Source of the DNA: Barnesiella sp. WM24
Lineage (GTDB): Bacteria > Bacteroidota > Bacteroidia > Bacteroidales > Muribaculaceae
Length of the DNA: 64,000 bases
Reading direction: 5' to 3'
NCBI RefSeq assembly: GCF_004570975.1
Contig: NZ_SPPC01000004.1
Location: 124,001-188,000 of the forward strand
Positions 1 to 8,735 of this stretch are shown in pieces; within the stretch, counting starts at the first letter, position 1; each line of letters starts with the position of its first letter. A program made the translations under genes and the position numbers. The notes under the pieces are model-generated. The model searched no databases and was not told where the DNA came from. It saw nothing but the letters and a program-made list of their open reading frames with translations.

Positions 1-74
1 ACAGAGACAGTCACGGCAGCAGAGATTAAAATACACTTGGTTAGATTCATGGTTAAAAGACGATAAAAAAACAG

Positions 75-107
75 ATGAGGACACTTCAACCTAATGAGTG
101 TCCTCAT
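75..107 (-). terminator. Terminator of the PorT-like gene
   Basis: An 11-bp perfect stem (75-85 with 97-107) lies just beyond the stop of the barrel gene. Read on the minus strand it is followed by a run of T (plus-strand A run at 65-71). It is a typical intrinsic terminator. Confidence 0.75.
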
Positions 108-130
108 GCTTATAACACAATTATACGGTT

Positions 131-745
131 TTAAAACAGATAAGCGGCTGTAATGGTCCAGAAACGGTCCTTACCCTTTACATCGGTAGTAGTGACGCCT
201 GAATCTACATATTTTACAGCATTGTTGATTCCGAAGCCATAGCTTGCAGCAACCTGCACATGCTTCAGAAGCTCTACACCAAGACCGAAGTTCCATGAAA
301 CATCACATTTCTTGCGCTTCATGTCTTCTATCGTCTGCTTGCTGCAAAGGAAATCAAACTCAGGACCGGTTGTCAGGAACGGGGTCACGATATGACCGAC
401 GGCTGGAATACCGATTTTCCACTTCAAGTTGATAGGCACACCGATATAGTTACGGTTATTCTTATCAACGATAACTTCTCCGGCCTCAACATACTTGTTG
501 ACGCCTTCACGACGCACATACATCACCGACGCATCAAGACCGATACCAATGATGGGCACTGTAAATTCAGCCATAAGACCGCCTGTAAAGCCGGTGCGGT
601 TTTCAGCGTCAAACACCTTGTCGTTCAAATGCAGCTGGTTGACTGTGATACCTACACGCGGACCGATGTGGAACTGAGCGGCAGCCGGAACTGAAAAACC
701 TGCTACCATAACGATAGCCAATAAAAGAGTTTTAATAGTCTTCAT
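131..745 (-). CDS. PorT-family outer-membrane beta-barrel protein
   Basis: The 204-aa product starts with a clear signal peptide ending near AAAQF (about residue 24). It then has alternating hydrophobic/polar strands, Gly-rich turns and a C-terminal aromatic residue (AAYLF), as expected for an 8-strand barrel inserted by the Bam machinery. The opening 'FHIGPRVGITVNQL' resembles the PorT / outer_membrane_beta-barrel_2 family, which is very common in Bacteroidales. Members have unassigned functions and PorT itself belongs to type IX secretion; nothing here shows that this copy does. It is a single gene with its own terminator, downstream of HU on the same strand. Confidence 0.75.
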   Translation of the reverse strand: MKTIKTLLLAIVMVAGFSVPAAAQFHIGPRVGITVNQLHLNDKVFDAENRTGFTGGLMAEFTVPIIGIGLDASVMYVRREGVNKYVEAGEVIVDKNNRNYIGVPINLKWKIGIPAVGHIVTPFLTTGPEFDFLCSKQTIEDMKRKKCDVSWNFGLGVELLKHVQVAASYGFGINNAVKYVDSGVTTTDVKGKDRFWTITAAYLF

Positions 746-876
746 AATTTAATTATATTAATGATTATGATAAGTGTCACTTTTAAACAATGACACGACC
801 GCCCACTTTTACGAGAGCGATCGCGCAATGATAAGTCAAAACGATTTCCAACGACCCACTTGCAGGTCACTCACAA

Positions 877-1149
877 TTAGTTGAGCTTATTGGAAATCTC
901 GGCACCCGGCTTAAATTTAACGACCTTGCGGGCAGGAATGTCGATAGTTTCTTTTGTACGGGGATTGATACCTGTACGGGCAGCTTTTTCTGTTACAGAG
1001 AATGTTCCAAATCCGATAAGTGCCACCTTGTCATTATTTTCCAACGCACCGGTAATAGCTTCAAGGCATGCGTCAAGAGCGTTTTTTGCATCTACTTTGG
1101 TCAGGTTTGCCTTTTCAGCAATCGCATTGACGAGGTCTGTTTTATTCAT
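877..1149 (-). CDS. hup: HU-family DNA-binding protein
   Basis: The 90-aa length is that of a standard HU subunit. The N-terminal helical dimerisation half (MNKTDLVNAIAEKANLTK) is followed by the GFGTF turn and the DNA-inserting arm with R-x-G-x-NP (RTGINPRTKE), then the C-terminal RKVVKFKPG strand. HU dimers bend and compact DNA. It is monocistronic, with a TAnnTTTG box about 40 nt upstream (1191-1198). Bacteroidales usually carry several HU paralogues, so the exact orthology is uncertain. Confidence 0.93.
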   Translation of the reverse strand: MNKTDLVNAIAEKANLTKVDAKNALDACLEAITGALENNDKVALIGFGTFSVTEKAARTGINPRTKETIDIPARKVVKFKPGAEISNKLN

Positions 1150-1190
1150 AACTGTGTTTTTAAAATAGATTTACGTTGTGTTATTTGTCA

Positions 1191-1198
1191 CAAATATA
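1191..1198 (-). promoter_or_regulatory. -7 box for HU gene
   Basis: TATATTTG on the minus strand matches the Bacteroidetes sigma-ABfr consensus TAnnTTTG, 42 bp before the HU start codon. No convincing -33 TTTG was seen. Confidence 0.6.
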
Positions 1199-1303
1199 GA
1201 TGTAAAATTTTAAATAAAAGTATTTTTCTTAAAAAAAATGCGAAAATTCTTTTCAAAATTGGTCAAAATGAAGCATCGAGGTCAAAAAACGGGATATTTT
1301 GCC

Positions 1304-1311
1304 TAAATTTG
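1304..1311 (+). promoter_or_regulatory. -7 box for the rhomboid operon
   Basis: TAAATTTG matches TAnnTTTG and lies 31 bp before the first rhomboid start codon. Confidence 0.6.
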
Positions 1312-1342
1312 CAGCCAATAAATAACCAAACAGGATAGTTAA

Positions 1343-2116
1343 ATGATACGAAACAGCGGCTCATTTTTCAGCGCGATTCCGCCGGTGACAAAAAATCTCA
1401 TCATTATCAATTTCATCATATGGTTGGCAATGATGCTCATCCCCGGCACTATCGGAGCCAATTTCACGGAATACGGCGGTCTGCACTATATAGGCGCATC
1501 GGATTTCAACATCGCACAGATTGTAACCTACATGTTCATCCACTCGACAGGCGGCATAGCCCACTTGTTTTTCAACATGTTCACCCTGTTCATGTTTGGA
1601 ATCACCCTCGAGCGTGTACTTGGCGGCAAGCGCTTTTTGTTCTATTACCTGTCATGTGGCATCGGAGCGGCGATAATCCAGGAAGCCACATGGGCGCTCA
1701 TGATTGACTCCTTTGTAAACAACAATCTTGAGATGACCATTGCCAATTTCGCCCATGCCAACCACCTCAGCATGGAACAGGCTTATCAATATGTCACCCC
1801 CTCACAGCTTGCCACATTGCGCGCCTCTATCGAAAACGCGCTTGTCACCGTAGGAGCCTCGGGAGCGATTTACGGTGTGCTTCTTGCATTCGGCATGATT
1901 TTCCCCAATCGCCCGCTTTACCTGATGTTTGTACCGGTGCCAATCAAGGCAAAATGGATGGTGCTCGGCTATGGTCTTATCGAGCTTGCTCTCGGTCTTG
2001 GCGCGGCAAAAGACGGCGTGGCTCATTTCGCTCATCTTGGCGGAATGATATTTGGAGTATTCATGATTCTTTACTGGAAGCACAAAGGCATAATAAGCAA
2101 AAATGGGTATTATTGA
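1343..2116 (+). CDS. Rhomboid intramembrane serine protease (first of a tandem pair)
   Basis: The 257-aa integral membrane protein has about six to seven hydrophobic segments. The rhomboid catalytic pair is visible: Ser173 in GASG and His231 in AHFAHLGG. The HxxFNMxxLxxFG-like segment (HLFFNMFTLFMFG, about residue 75) is the conserved L1/TM2 region. It would cleave transmembrane substrates in the inner membrane. It is the first gene of a three-gene operon and its stop overlaps the start of the next rhomboid by 14 nt, so the two are probably translationally coupled. The insert of about 40 residues between TM3 and the GASG helix (ANHLSMEQAYQYVTPSQL) is longer than in GlpG. Confidence 0.93.
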   Translation: MIRNSGSFFSAIPPVTKNLIIINFIIWLAMMLIPGTIGANFTEYGGLHYIGASDFNIAQIVTYMFIHSTGGIAHLFFNMFTLFMFGITLERVLGGKRFLFYYLSCGIGAAIIQEATWALMIDSFVNNNLEMTIANFAHANHLSMEQAYQYVTPSQLATLRASIENALVTVGASGAIYGVLLAFGMIFPNRPLYLMFVPVPIKAKWMVLGYGLIELALGLGAAKDGVAHFAHLGGMIFGVFMILYWKHKGIISKNGYY

Positions 2117-2972
2117 TCAGTTAAAATACCGATGGACAACAGGCTCGATGCTGGTGAAGCTTATCTTCATCAACATCGCCGTGTTTATAATCCTACATCT
2201 CATCACCCTCATCCTCTTGCTCGCAGGCATAAGCGCCGACACTGTACTTGCAGAAGTCGAACTCCCCTCCCGGATTGACTTGATGCTGACACGTCCGTGG
2301 ACGCTTTTCACATACATGTTTGCCCAGTATGACCTGTTCCACATTCTGTTCAACATGCTGTGGCTATACTGGTTTGGAGTGATTTTCCTGCTTGCCGACA
2401 CGTCCAAGCGCATGCTTGCCCTCTACATCTATTGCGGACTTGGCGGCGCCCTACTCTTCATGGCCTATTACAACGCCATGGACATGTATGGACTGCTTAT
2501 CGGATCGTCGGCATCGGTAATCGGCATAGTTACCGCAACTGCGATAAGGCATCCCGACTACAAGATGGGGCTCATGTTCATAGGCGAGATTTCATTGAAA
2601 TGGCTCGCCGTGATCACAATTGCAATCGACATGTTCAGCATAGGCGGAAGTAACGCCGGAGGACATGTGGCTCACATAGGTGGTGCCATAACCGGTGCGC
2701 TTTACGCTGTCTCGCAGAAAAAGGGCGTGGACATCACGCGTCCGTTCAGCGCGTGTGTCGACGGGTGTGTCAACATATGGCGACGCATCACCACCCCCCG
2801 CAAGAAGTCGGCTGAACGTAACCCATCGGCAGGACAGGCAAAACATGCTACGGGCAAAGACATGGAGTCTTCTCTCGACGAGATACTTGACAAAGTTAAA
2901 AAGTCAGGCTATGGCGCCTTGACAAAAGAGGAAAAGCAAAGACTGTTTGACGTTAGCAAAAGGATTAAATAA
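2103..2972 (+). CDS. Rhomboid intramembrane serine protease (second of the pair)
   Basis: The 289-aa product has a rhomboid core in residues 1-215 and a soluble, basic C-terminal tail. The Ser motif reads GSSA (catalytic Ser136) rather than the usual GASG, and the His motif is GGHVAHIGG (His191), so both catalytic residues are kept. Conserved HILFNMLWLYWFG lies near residue 80. The tail ends in a short helical segment (SLDEILDKVKKSGYGALTKEEKQRL), a feature seen in Bacteroidetes rhomboids. It overlaps the upstream rhomboid by 14 nt, and the ATG of the next gene overlaps its stop (TAATG). Confidence 0.92.
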   Translation: MGIIDQLKYRWTTGSMLVKLIFINIAVFIILHLITLILLLAGISADTVLAEVELPSRIDLMLTRPWTLFTYMFAQYDLFHILFNMLWLYWFGVIFLLADTSKRMLALYIYCGLGGALLFMAYYNAMDMYGLLIGSSASVIGIVTATAIRHPDYKMGLMFIGEISLKWLAVITIAIDMFSIGGSNAGGHVAHIGGAITGALYAVSQKKGVDITRPFSACVDGCVNIWRRITTPRKKSAERNPSAGQAKHATGKDMESSLDEILDKVKKSGYGALTKEEKQRLFDVSKRIK

Positions 2973-4108
2973 TGAACAAGGTGGTTCACATCGGCAAAAA
3001 GACGTTCAAGAGCCTCTGGATGTCGGGCAACGTGGTTTTGGCGGTCATCACCGTCTTCTCAGCCTATTGCGGTTACATAAATCCCGACTCTTTTGCACTT
3101 GCCCAGGCTATAAACATGCTTTATCCCGGATTTGTGGCGCTGTCAGTGTTGATGATTATCGCCGACATTTTGCTTTACCGCAAGAGCGCATTGGTAGCGG
3201 CGGCGGGCATAATTGCAGGTACAGGACCGCTGCTTGACATATTCCCGCTCAACATAAAAAGCGGAAAACTGACGCCGGCAGAGGAAGAACGCTCTTTCAC
3301 CGTAATGACCTACAACGCTTATAATTTCGTTGACAATCAAGGGATAAAACCAGAATGGGGCAACCGCACCTTATCCAATATACTTGCAAGCGACGCCGAC
3401 ATAGTGTGCATCCAGGAAGGAGCCGACATAACAGGACGACGCCACGGCGCAGGCTCCCGCGAACAGCGTGACTCCATACGCCAACGCTATCCCTATATAA
3501 TAAACACCCCGGAGCTTGCAAGCGAGATATTGCTGTCCAAATTTCCGGCAAAACAGATACCGACTCCACAGCCCGACTGGGGCACAGGGAAATATGCCGC
3601 CTATATGCTTGACGTCGAAGGAAACGAACTGCTTGTAATAAATTGCCATCTGCAGTCTATAGGCCTGAGTCCCGGCGACAAAGAGACCTATCGGGATCTT
3701 ACCGACAAAGAGCTTCGTCCAACCCGCAAGGAACTGTCGCAGGTAAAAAGCGACCTGATGCCAAAGCTACTGAGCGCATTCCGCATCCGTGCCCAGCAGG
3801 CTCGCCACATAAAGGCGTTCATCGACAGCATGAACGTAAAAAACGTGGTGCTTACAGGCGATTTCAACGACGTTGCAGGGAGCTATGCCTACCGCACCAT
3901 AAGACGTTGCGGACTGAAAGACGCATATGCGCAATCGGCGTTCGGACCGACTATCACATACAATACAAGCCGCTTTTACTTCCACATCGACCAGATATTT
4001 TACCGAGGCGACCTGCGCTCGGTATCGGTTAAAGTCGGGAAGTCACGCAGCTCCGACCATTACCCGGTGTTTGCCACATTTCTATGGGAAAAGCCGGGTC
4101 CCGGATAA
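2972..4108 (+). CDS. Endonuclease/exonuclease/phosphatase-fold hydrolase, membrane-anchored
   Basis: The 378-aa protein has two to three N-terminal membrane spans (residues about 15-100), then an EEP (DNase I-like) domain. Motifs in order are MTYNAYNF (metal Asn), CIQEG (metal Glu), LTGDFNDVAGSYAY (catalytic DFND), and SSDHYPVFA (catalytic SDH). The fold covers nucleases, phosphatases and sphingomyelinases, so the substrate cannot be called. Its start codon is fused to the stop of the second rhomboid; this rhomboid-rhomboid-EEP order recurs in Bacteroidales (recalled knowledge). Confidence 0.85.
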   Translation: MNKVVHIGKKTFKSLWMSGNVVLAVITVFSAYCGYINPDSFALAQAINMLYPGFVALSVLMIIADILLYRKSALVAAAGIIAGTGPLLDIFPLNIKSGKLTPAEEERSFTVMTYNAYNFVDNQGIKPEWGNRTLSNILASDADIVCIQEGADITGRRHGAGSREQRDSIRQRYPYIINTPELASEILLSKFPAKQIPTPQPDWGTGKYAAYMLDVEGNELLVINCHLQSIGLSPGDKETYRDLTDKELRPTRKELSQVKSDLMPKLLSAFRIRAQQARHIKAFIDSMNVKNVVLTGDFNDVAGSYAYRTIRRCGLKDAYAQSAFGPTITYNTSRFYFHIDQIFYRGDLRSVSVKVGKSRSSDHYPVFATFLWEKPGPG

Positions 4109-4149
4109 ATGCCAATCAATTTAATCACATCACAATATCTTAAACCTCA

Positions 4150-6315
4150 ATGAACCATCATTTTCTAAAAATCGCTGCTGCCGCGTTGCTTATTACCGGC
4201 ACGACAGCAATCCAGTCTTGCAAAATGGAAAAAGAGCATCAGAACCCATTTGTCAGCGAGTATGACACCCCGTATGGCATACCGCCGTTTGACAAAATTA
4301 CTTACGATGACTACATCCCCGCGTTGAAAGCGGGTATCGAGCAGCAGAAAGAAGCTGTTGAAGCAATCGTCAACAACCCTGCCGCACCGACTCTCGAAAA
4401 CACAATCGTGGCGCTCGACCACAGCGCCCCGATTCTTGAAAAGGTGTGCAATGTATTTTTCAATCTCGATGAGTCCAACTCCACTCCGGAGATGACTAAA
4501 ATCGGAGAAGAGTTTTATCCCCTATACTCGGCTCATGTCGATGAAATCTCCATGAATCCGAAGCTTTTCGAGCGAGTAAAGTCACTCTATGACAACCGCG
4601 AGAATATGCAGTACACCACAGCGCAGCGCCTTATGATTGAGAAATCATATGAAAGCTTTGTGCGCAACGGTGCGCTTCTTGACGACACGAAAAAAGAGGA
4701 ACTTAAAAACATAAACGGCAAGCTCGCCGACCTCTATCAGAAATTCAACAAAAACCTTCTTAACGCCACTAACGCTTTTGAGCTCGTGGTCGACGACAAG
4801 TCACAGCTTTCAGGCCTACCCGCTACAAGCATTGCCGTCGCTGCTGAAGAGGCTAAAAACCGTGGCAAGGAAGGCAAATGGGTGTTCACGCTTCATGCGC
4901 CGAGCCGTCTGCCGCTGCTACAGTATGCCGACAACCGCGACCTCCGCGAGAAAATGTACAAAGGCTATACAACACTTGCCTCATCGGGCGAATACAACAA
5001 CTACCCCGTAATCGCCGAAATCCTTAAAGCAAGGGTCGAGAAAGCCAAGCTTCTCGGATATGACAACTATGCAGCCTACATGACTGCCAATGTAATGGCG
5101 AAAAACGTAGACAACGCAGAAGAACTGCTCATGCAGATATGGAAGCCGGCAATCAACCGTGTCGGTGAAGAGGTCGCAGAGATGCAGGCTCTCAGCAACA
5201 AGGAAGGCAACTCATTCACTATCGAGCCCTGGGACTATTATTACTATGCCGAAAAGGTGCGCAAAGACAAGTACAACCTTGACGAAGACGAGGTGCGCCA
5301 GTATTTCCATGTCGACAGCGTACGCAACGGAGTGTTTGAGATGGCTCGCCGTCTGTATGGCGTCACTTTCACCGAAATGCCCGACGCGCCCAAATATGAC
5401 CCGGAAGTGACTGTTTATGATGTCAAAGACGAGACCGGCAATCATGTTGCTGTATTCATGACCGACTACTTTACCCGCGCAAGCAAGCGTCAGGGCGCAT
5501 GGATGAGCGAATTCAAGGGCTCCGGCTCCGATTATGAGAAAGTAGAGCGTCCGGTGATATTCAACGTTTGCAATTTCACCCACCCCACTCCCGACAGCCC
5601 GTCGCTGCTCAGCCTTGATGAAGTGGAGACAATGTTCCACGAGTTCGGTCACGGTCTTCACGGTATGCTCAGCCGCGCCAAGTACAAGAGCCAGGCAGGC
5701 ACTAATGTGGACCGCGACTTCGTAGAACTTCCGTCGCAGATTCACGAACACTGGGCCATGGAGCCGGAAATGCTCAAAATGTTTGCCCATCACTACAAGA
5801 CCGGCGAGGCGATGCCCGACTCTCTTATAGCAAAACTTCAGGCGGCATCAACCCATAATCAAGGTTTCACCACCACCGAACTTGTAGGCGCGGCGTTGCT
5901 TGACCTTCAGTGGGGACAGCTTACCGACACCACCGACATCGATGTGGAAAAATTTGAGAAAGCCGTTGCTGCAAAGCTTAACATGCCCAAGGAAGTGCAG
6001 TACCGCTATCGCAGCCCCTACTTCAAGCACATATTCGGAAGTGACGGTTACGCATCAGGTTATTATACCTATCTATGGGCTGAAGTGCTTGATGCCGACG
6101 GATTTGAGCTGTTCAAGGAGAAAGGAATCTTTGACCCCGCCACTGCAAAATCATTCAAGGAGAATGTACTTGAAATGGGTGGCAGCGATGACCCGATGGA
6201 GCTTTACGTAAAGTTCCGTGGCAGAAAACCGACACCCGAAGCTCTGCTCCGTAACCGCGGACTTATCAACCAGCCTGCAAAACCGGGAAAAATCAATACT
6301 CCCGAGAGCATCTGA
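4150..6315 (+). CDS. dcp: M3-family metallopeptidase (dipeptidyl carboxypeptidase type), lipoprotein
   Basis: The 721-aa length fits Dcp/oligopeptidase A. A lipoprotein signal ends at Cys24 (AIQSC). The zinc motif HEFGH spans residues 497-501, followed by the third ligand region in FVELPSQIHEHW. Late motifs SPYFKHIFGSDGYASGYYTYLWAE are typical of M3B substrate-binding tyrosines. It would trim peptides in the periplasm or at the outer-membrane inner face. It stands alone, 41 bp after the EEP gene, and is followed at 11 bp by the ThiF-like gene, so co-transcription is possible. Dcp versus OpdA cannot be separated by eye. Confidence 0.92.
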   Translation: MNHHFLKIAAAALLITGTTAIQSCKMEKEHQNPFVSEYDTPYGIPPFDKITYDDYIPALKAGIEQQKEAVEAIVNNPAAPTLENTIVALDHSAPILEKVCNVFFNLDESNSTPEMTKIGEEFYPLYSAHVDEISMNPKLFERVKSLYDNRENMQYTTAQRLMIEKSYESFVRNGALLDDTKKEELKNINGKLADLYQKFNKNLLNATNAFELVVDDKSQLSGLPATSIAVAAEEAKNRGKEGKWVFTLHAPSRLPLLQYADNRDLREKMYKGYTTLASSGEYNNYPVIAEILKARVEKAKLLGYDNYAAYMTANVMAKNVDNAEELLMQIWKPAINRVGEEVAEMQALSNKEGNSFTIEPWDYYYYAEKVRKDKYNLDEDEVRQYFHVDSVRNGVFEMARRLYGVTFTEMPDAPKYDPEVTVYDVKDETGNHVAVFMTDYFTRASKRQGAWMSEFKGSGSDYEKVERPVIFNVCNFTHPTPDSPSLLSLDEVETMFHEFGHGLHGMLSRAKYKSQAGTNVDRDFVELPSQIHEHWAMEPEMLKMFAHHYKTGEAMPDSLIAKLQAASTHNQGFTTTELVGAALLDLQWGQLTDTTDIDVEKFEKAVAAKLNMPKEVQYRYRSPYFKHIFGSDGYASGYYTYLWAEVLDADGFELFKEKGIFDPATAKSFKENVLEMGGSDDPMELYVKFRGRKPTPEALLRNRGLINQPAKPGKINTPESI

Positions 6316-6326
6316 AACTTCGGCTT

Positions 6327-7073
6327 ATGACTGCACAACAACCTGAACGCTATCTCCGACAGATTATGCTGCCGGAGATAGCCGGCGAGGGACAGAAAAA
6401 AATCAGCGAGGGAAAAGTCCTCGTAATCGGGACCGGGGGGCTTGGCTCCCCGGCTCTGTTATACCTCGCCGCCGCTGGCATAGGCTCTATCGGGCTTATC
6501 GACGACGACACAGTCAGTGAGAGCAACCTCAACAGGCAGATTCTGCACTTCACTCCCGACCTTGGCAGAAAGAAGACTGAATCGGCGGCTGAGAAGCTTG
6601 GTCGACTGAACCCGGAAATCTCATTGACCACCTACCCCTTCAGGCTCACTGCCGAAAACGGGGAAAGCATACTGGCTCAGTATGACTTCATAATCGATGC
6701 AACCGATAATACACGTACAAAATATCTGATCAATGACCTTTGTGTCAAGACAGGTAAAGCTTACTCCCACGGGGCGGTACGTGGCATGCAAGGGCACACC
6801 TTCACCTATACTCCGGGCAATCCGTGTTGCCGATGCCTGTTTGGATTTGACATGGAAATTCCCGACATTCCGGCCAACACTCCGGTAGGTGTCATCGGTA
6901 GCATCGCCGGCATTATCGGGACTATTCAGGCGACTGAAGCAATAAAGTACATTACAGGCGCAGGAAATCTTCTGACCGGCCGACTGCTCCAGTTCAACGC
7001 CCTGACAATGGAGAGCTGCGTTACAAGATTCGCCACGCTGTCCACTTGCCGATGTGCCGCGAGCGAGAAGTAG
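6327..7073 (+). CDS. ThiF/MoeB/HesA-family E1-like adenylyltransferase
   Basis: The 248-aa protein has the E1 nucleotide-binding motif GTGGLGSPALLYLAAAG (residues about 36-52), DDDTVSESNLNRQ with the conserved Arg, and DATDNTRTKYLIND around residue 124. Paired cysteines (CCRC near residue 168 and CRC near the C terminus) would hold a structural zinc. Such enzymes adenylate the C-terminal Gly-Gly of ThiS or MoaD. No thi or moa gene is in the window, so the partner is unknown. There is no C-terminal rhodanese domain. Confidence 0.88.
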   Translation: MTAQQPERYLRQIMLPEIAGEGQKKISEGKVLVIGTGGLGSPALLYLAAAGIGSIGLIDDDTVSESNLNRQILHFTPDLGRKKTESAAEKLGRLNPEISLTTYPFRLTAENGESILAQYDFIIDATDNTRTKYLINDLCVKTGKAYSHGAVRGMQGHTFTYTPGNPCCRCLFGFDMEIPDIPANTPVGVIGSIAGIIGTIQATEAIKYITGAGNLLTGRLLQFNALTMESCVTRFATLSTCRCAASEK

Positions 7074-7089
7074 AACTGTTATCCACTAA

Positions 7090-7130
7090 CGACAAGAGGC
7101 GGACCACTCGATATAGTCCGCCTCTTGTCG
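7090..7130. terminator. Bidirectional terminator
   Basis: A 15-bp perfect stem (7090-7104 with 7116-7130) sits between the convergent ThiF-like gene and the small minus-strand gene, with A/T-rich flanks on the minus-gene side. Confidence 0.8.
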
Positions 7131-7145
7131 TATCATAAAATTAAC

Positions 7146-7349
7146 CTACTTTTTCACGGGAGTCTCCAGCATAACAAGATATGGAGTGCCTTCCACGGAA
7201 ACCGTGTCGGCATCTGCATATGCAGAATAAGTCACTTCAGGTGTGTCCACCGTTTTTAAAGCATCAAGTGCGTTTGTGTGTGCGAGCACAGCCAACACCC
7301 CGGGGAGCATATAAACCAGGCTCACCAAAACAATAGAAATTCTTTTCAT
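7146..7349 (-). CDS. Small exported protein, unknown
   Basis: The 67-aa product begins with Lys-Arg and a hydrophobic stretch of about 20 residues (ISIVLVSLVYMLPGVLAVLA), so it is exported or anchored by one span. The remaining 40 residues are polar and lack motifs I recognise. A bidirectional terminator lies 16 bp after its stop. A candidate -7 box lies about 260 bp upstream, implying a long leader. Confidence 0.5.
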   Translation of the reverse strand: MKRISIVLVSLVYMLPGVLAVLAHTNALDALKTVDTPEVTYSAYADADTVSVEGTPYLVMLETPVKK

Positions 7350-7424
7350 AAAGATATCGGTTGATTATTTTTCACCAGTTAAATAAATGTTTGAGAGATT
7401 TTGCTATTGAACCACAACAAAACA

Positions 7425-7529
7425 TCAACGAATATATAAACATCCATAAGACATAAATTGTTCGCTGACCAAGTCAGGCATCACTAAAAAATACTTAGCC
7501 TCTGCCTTGTGATAATTCAATAACTCCAT
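7425..7529 (-). CDS. Possible 34-aa small ORF in a long leader
   Basis: The gap 7350-7719 has one ATG ORF of 34 codons on the minus strand (starts MELLNYHKAEAKYF). It lies between a TAAATTTG box (7609-7616) and the 67-aa gene. There is no family match from memory and composition alone does not prove coding. The rest of the gap holds only that promoter, a short hairpin near 7573-7608 and the OmpA-gene terminator. Confidence 0.2.
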   Translation of the reverse strand: MELLNYHKAEAKYFLVMPDLVSEQFMSYGCLYIR

Positions 7530-7608
7530 ATCCGTATATAATAATTAGTGTGTGTATAATGCGTGTGTGTCCGACTGTCTTTCCCATTAAATGAAATGGC
7601 AGTCGTTG

Positions 7609-7616
7609 CAAATTTA
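7609..7616 (-). promoter_or_regulatory. Candidate -7 box, minus strand
   Basis: TAAATTTG on the minus strand fits TAnnTTTG. It would start a transcript with an early hairpin (CGACTG/CAGTCG arms) and about 250 nt before the 67-aa gene. Confidence 0.4.
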
Positions 7617-7634
7617 AGTTTTTTTGGTGAAAGT

Positions 7635-7684
7635 ACAAAAAAATCGATGGCATAATAAAAAATAATTAAATATTATGCCATCGA
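7635..7684 (-). terminator. Terminator of the OmpA-like gene
   Basis: A 14-bp perfect stem (7644-7657 with 7671-7684) is followed on the minus strand by seven Ts. It starts 36 bp after the OmpA-like stop codon. Confidence 0.85.
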
Positions 7685-7719
7685 CTAAGATCTCAGTCTG
7701 CAATCATATTGAGGCAGTG

Positions 7720-8571
7720 TCAATTTATGGTCACTTCTGCGCGTCGGTCAAGCGCGTCGGAAGCGAAAGCGTGGGTTGCGCCCTTGCCTATAGTGGTTAC
7801 ATTTTCAGCCGGTACACCGTGGGCAATCATGTAATCACCTACCGCCTTGGCACGCTCTTCGCTAAGACGTTGGTTGTAAGCGTCGCTTCCTTTACTGTCA
7901 GTGTATGCCACGACAGTAACGTCACTGTCATTCTTCTTTGCCTTGTCGGCAAGACGGTTCATAGGAGCATTGTCACGCACTCCCTCGCTGTCAAAATTGA
8001 AGAGATATATAACCTTGTTGACCGGATCAACTACCGCAAGTGTACCGGCAGCCGATGAAACCGGAGCCACTGCTGTCTCGCCTACAGAGGCGTTTACGTC
8101 ACCTGCATTATTTGCCACAACCGATGCAGGGTCACGTCCCGGAGCACCTGCGTCAGCGTCAAGCGTAACGGCATCAGGCATCATACCGGCAAGACGCACG
8201 GGAGATACGACAGTTGCACTTCCATCGGGAGAAGTAGTCACTATACGATAGCCGGCAGCATCATAGACAGTGTGAGGTTTTTCGTTATTATATGCAGTCA
8301 ACGATGTCGCCTTGTCAGAATCATGCCTGCCCCATATAAAGAAGCCGGCAAATACCAATGCTATACCAAGCAGAGCCGCAAGCAGTCCCCAGCGGAATGA
8401 ACCTGTAGCCTCATCAGCGTCAGCCGTAGTCACAGTCGCGGCAGGAGGCACAGCTGCTGACGCAGCCGCTGTAGCCTTCCTCGATATAGCCGCCCTTACC
8501 TTGTGGGCGGGGAGTTCCAACGGTTCCTTGTGAGCCGGGAGCTCTTTCTGAGTCAAATCATACTTAGCCAT
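7720..8571 (-). CDS. OmpA-domain protein with single N-terminal membrane span
   Basis: The 283-aa protein has a cytosolic Ala-rich N terminus, one membrane span (WGLLAALLGIALVFAGFFIWG, about residues 60-80), a low-complexity linker, and a C-terminal OmpA/Pal peptidoglycan-binding domain. The domain shows TDSKGSDAYNQRLSEERAKAV (NxxLSxxRAxxV motif) and ends with DRRAEVTI. The span replaces a signal peptide, so the protein is anchored in the inner membrane with the OmpA domain in the periplasm, like MotB-type OmpA proteins. The usual Asp/Arg that bind diaminopimelate are present. It is monocistronic. Confidence 0.85.
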   Translation of the reverse strand: MAKYDLTQKELPAHKEPLELPAHKVRAAISRKATAAASAAVPPAATVTTADADEATGSFRWGLLAALLGIALVFAGFFIWGRHDSDKATSLTAYNNEKPHTVYDAAGYRIVTTSPDGSATVVSPVRLAGMMPDAVTLDADAGAPGRDPASVVANNAGDVNASVGETAVAPVSSAAGTLAVVDPVNKVIYLFNFDSEGVRDNAPMNRLADKAKKNDSDVTVVAYTDSKGSDAYNQRLSEERAKAVGDYMIAHGVPAENVTTIGKGATHAFASDALDRRAEVTIN

Positions 8572-8676
8572 AGTCTTAAAATTTATGGTTGCTATCTGAT
8601 ATAATAACCACAGGTCAGCTTTTTAAGTTTCAGAACTATCGTTAAGAATCACGTTTAAATTACTAATTAAAACTAA

Positions 8677-8708
8677 CGAGGGGACTGTCTCGCAAGACAG
8701 TCCCCTCG
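8677..8708 (-). terminator. Terminator of acpP-fabF
   Basis: A 14-bp perfect stem with loop CGCA (8677-8690/8695-8708) lies 28 bp after the fabF stop; a T-rich stretch follows on the minus strand. Confidence 0.85.
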
Positions 8709-8735
8709 TATATCAGGACTCTACCTAAAGGCAGA

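Noticed and set aside
5212-5793. 193-aa open frame on the minus strand
   Set aside because: Antisense to the M3 peptidase; no family features.
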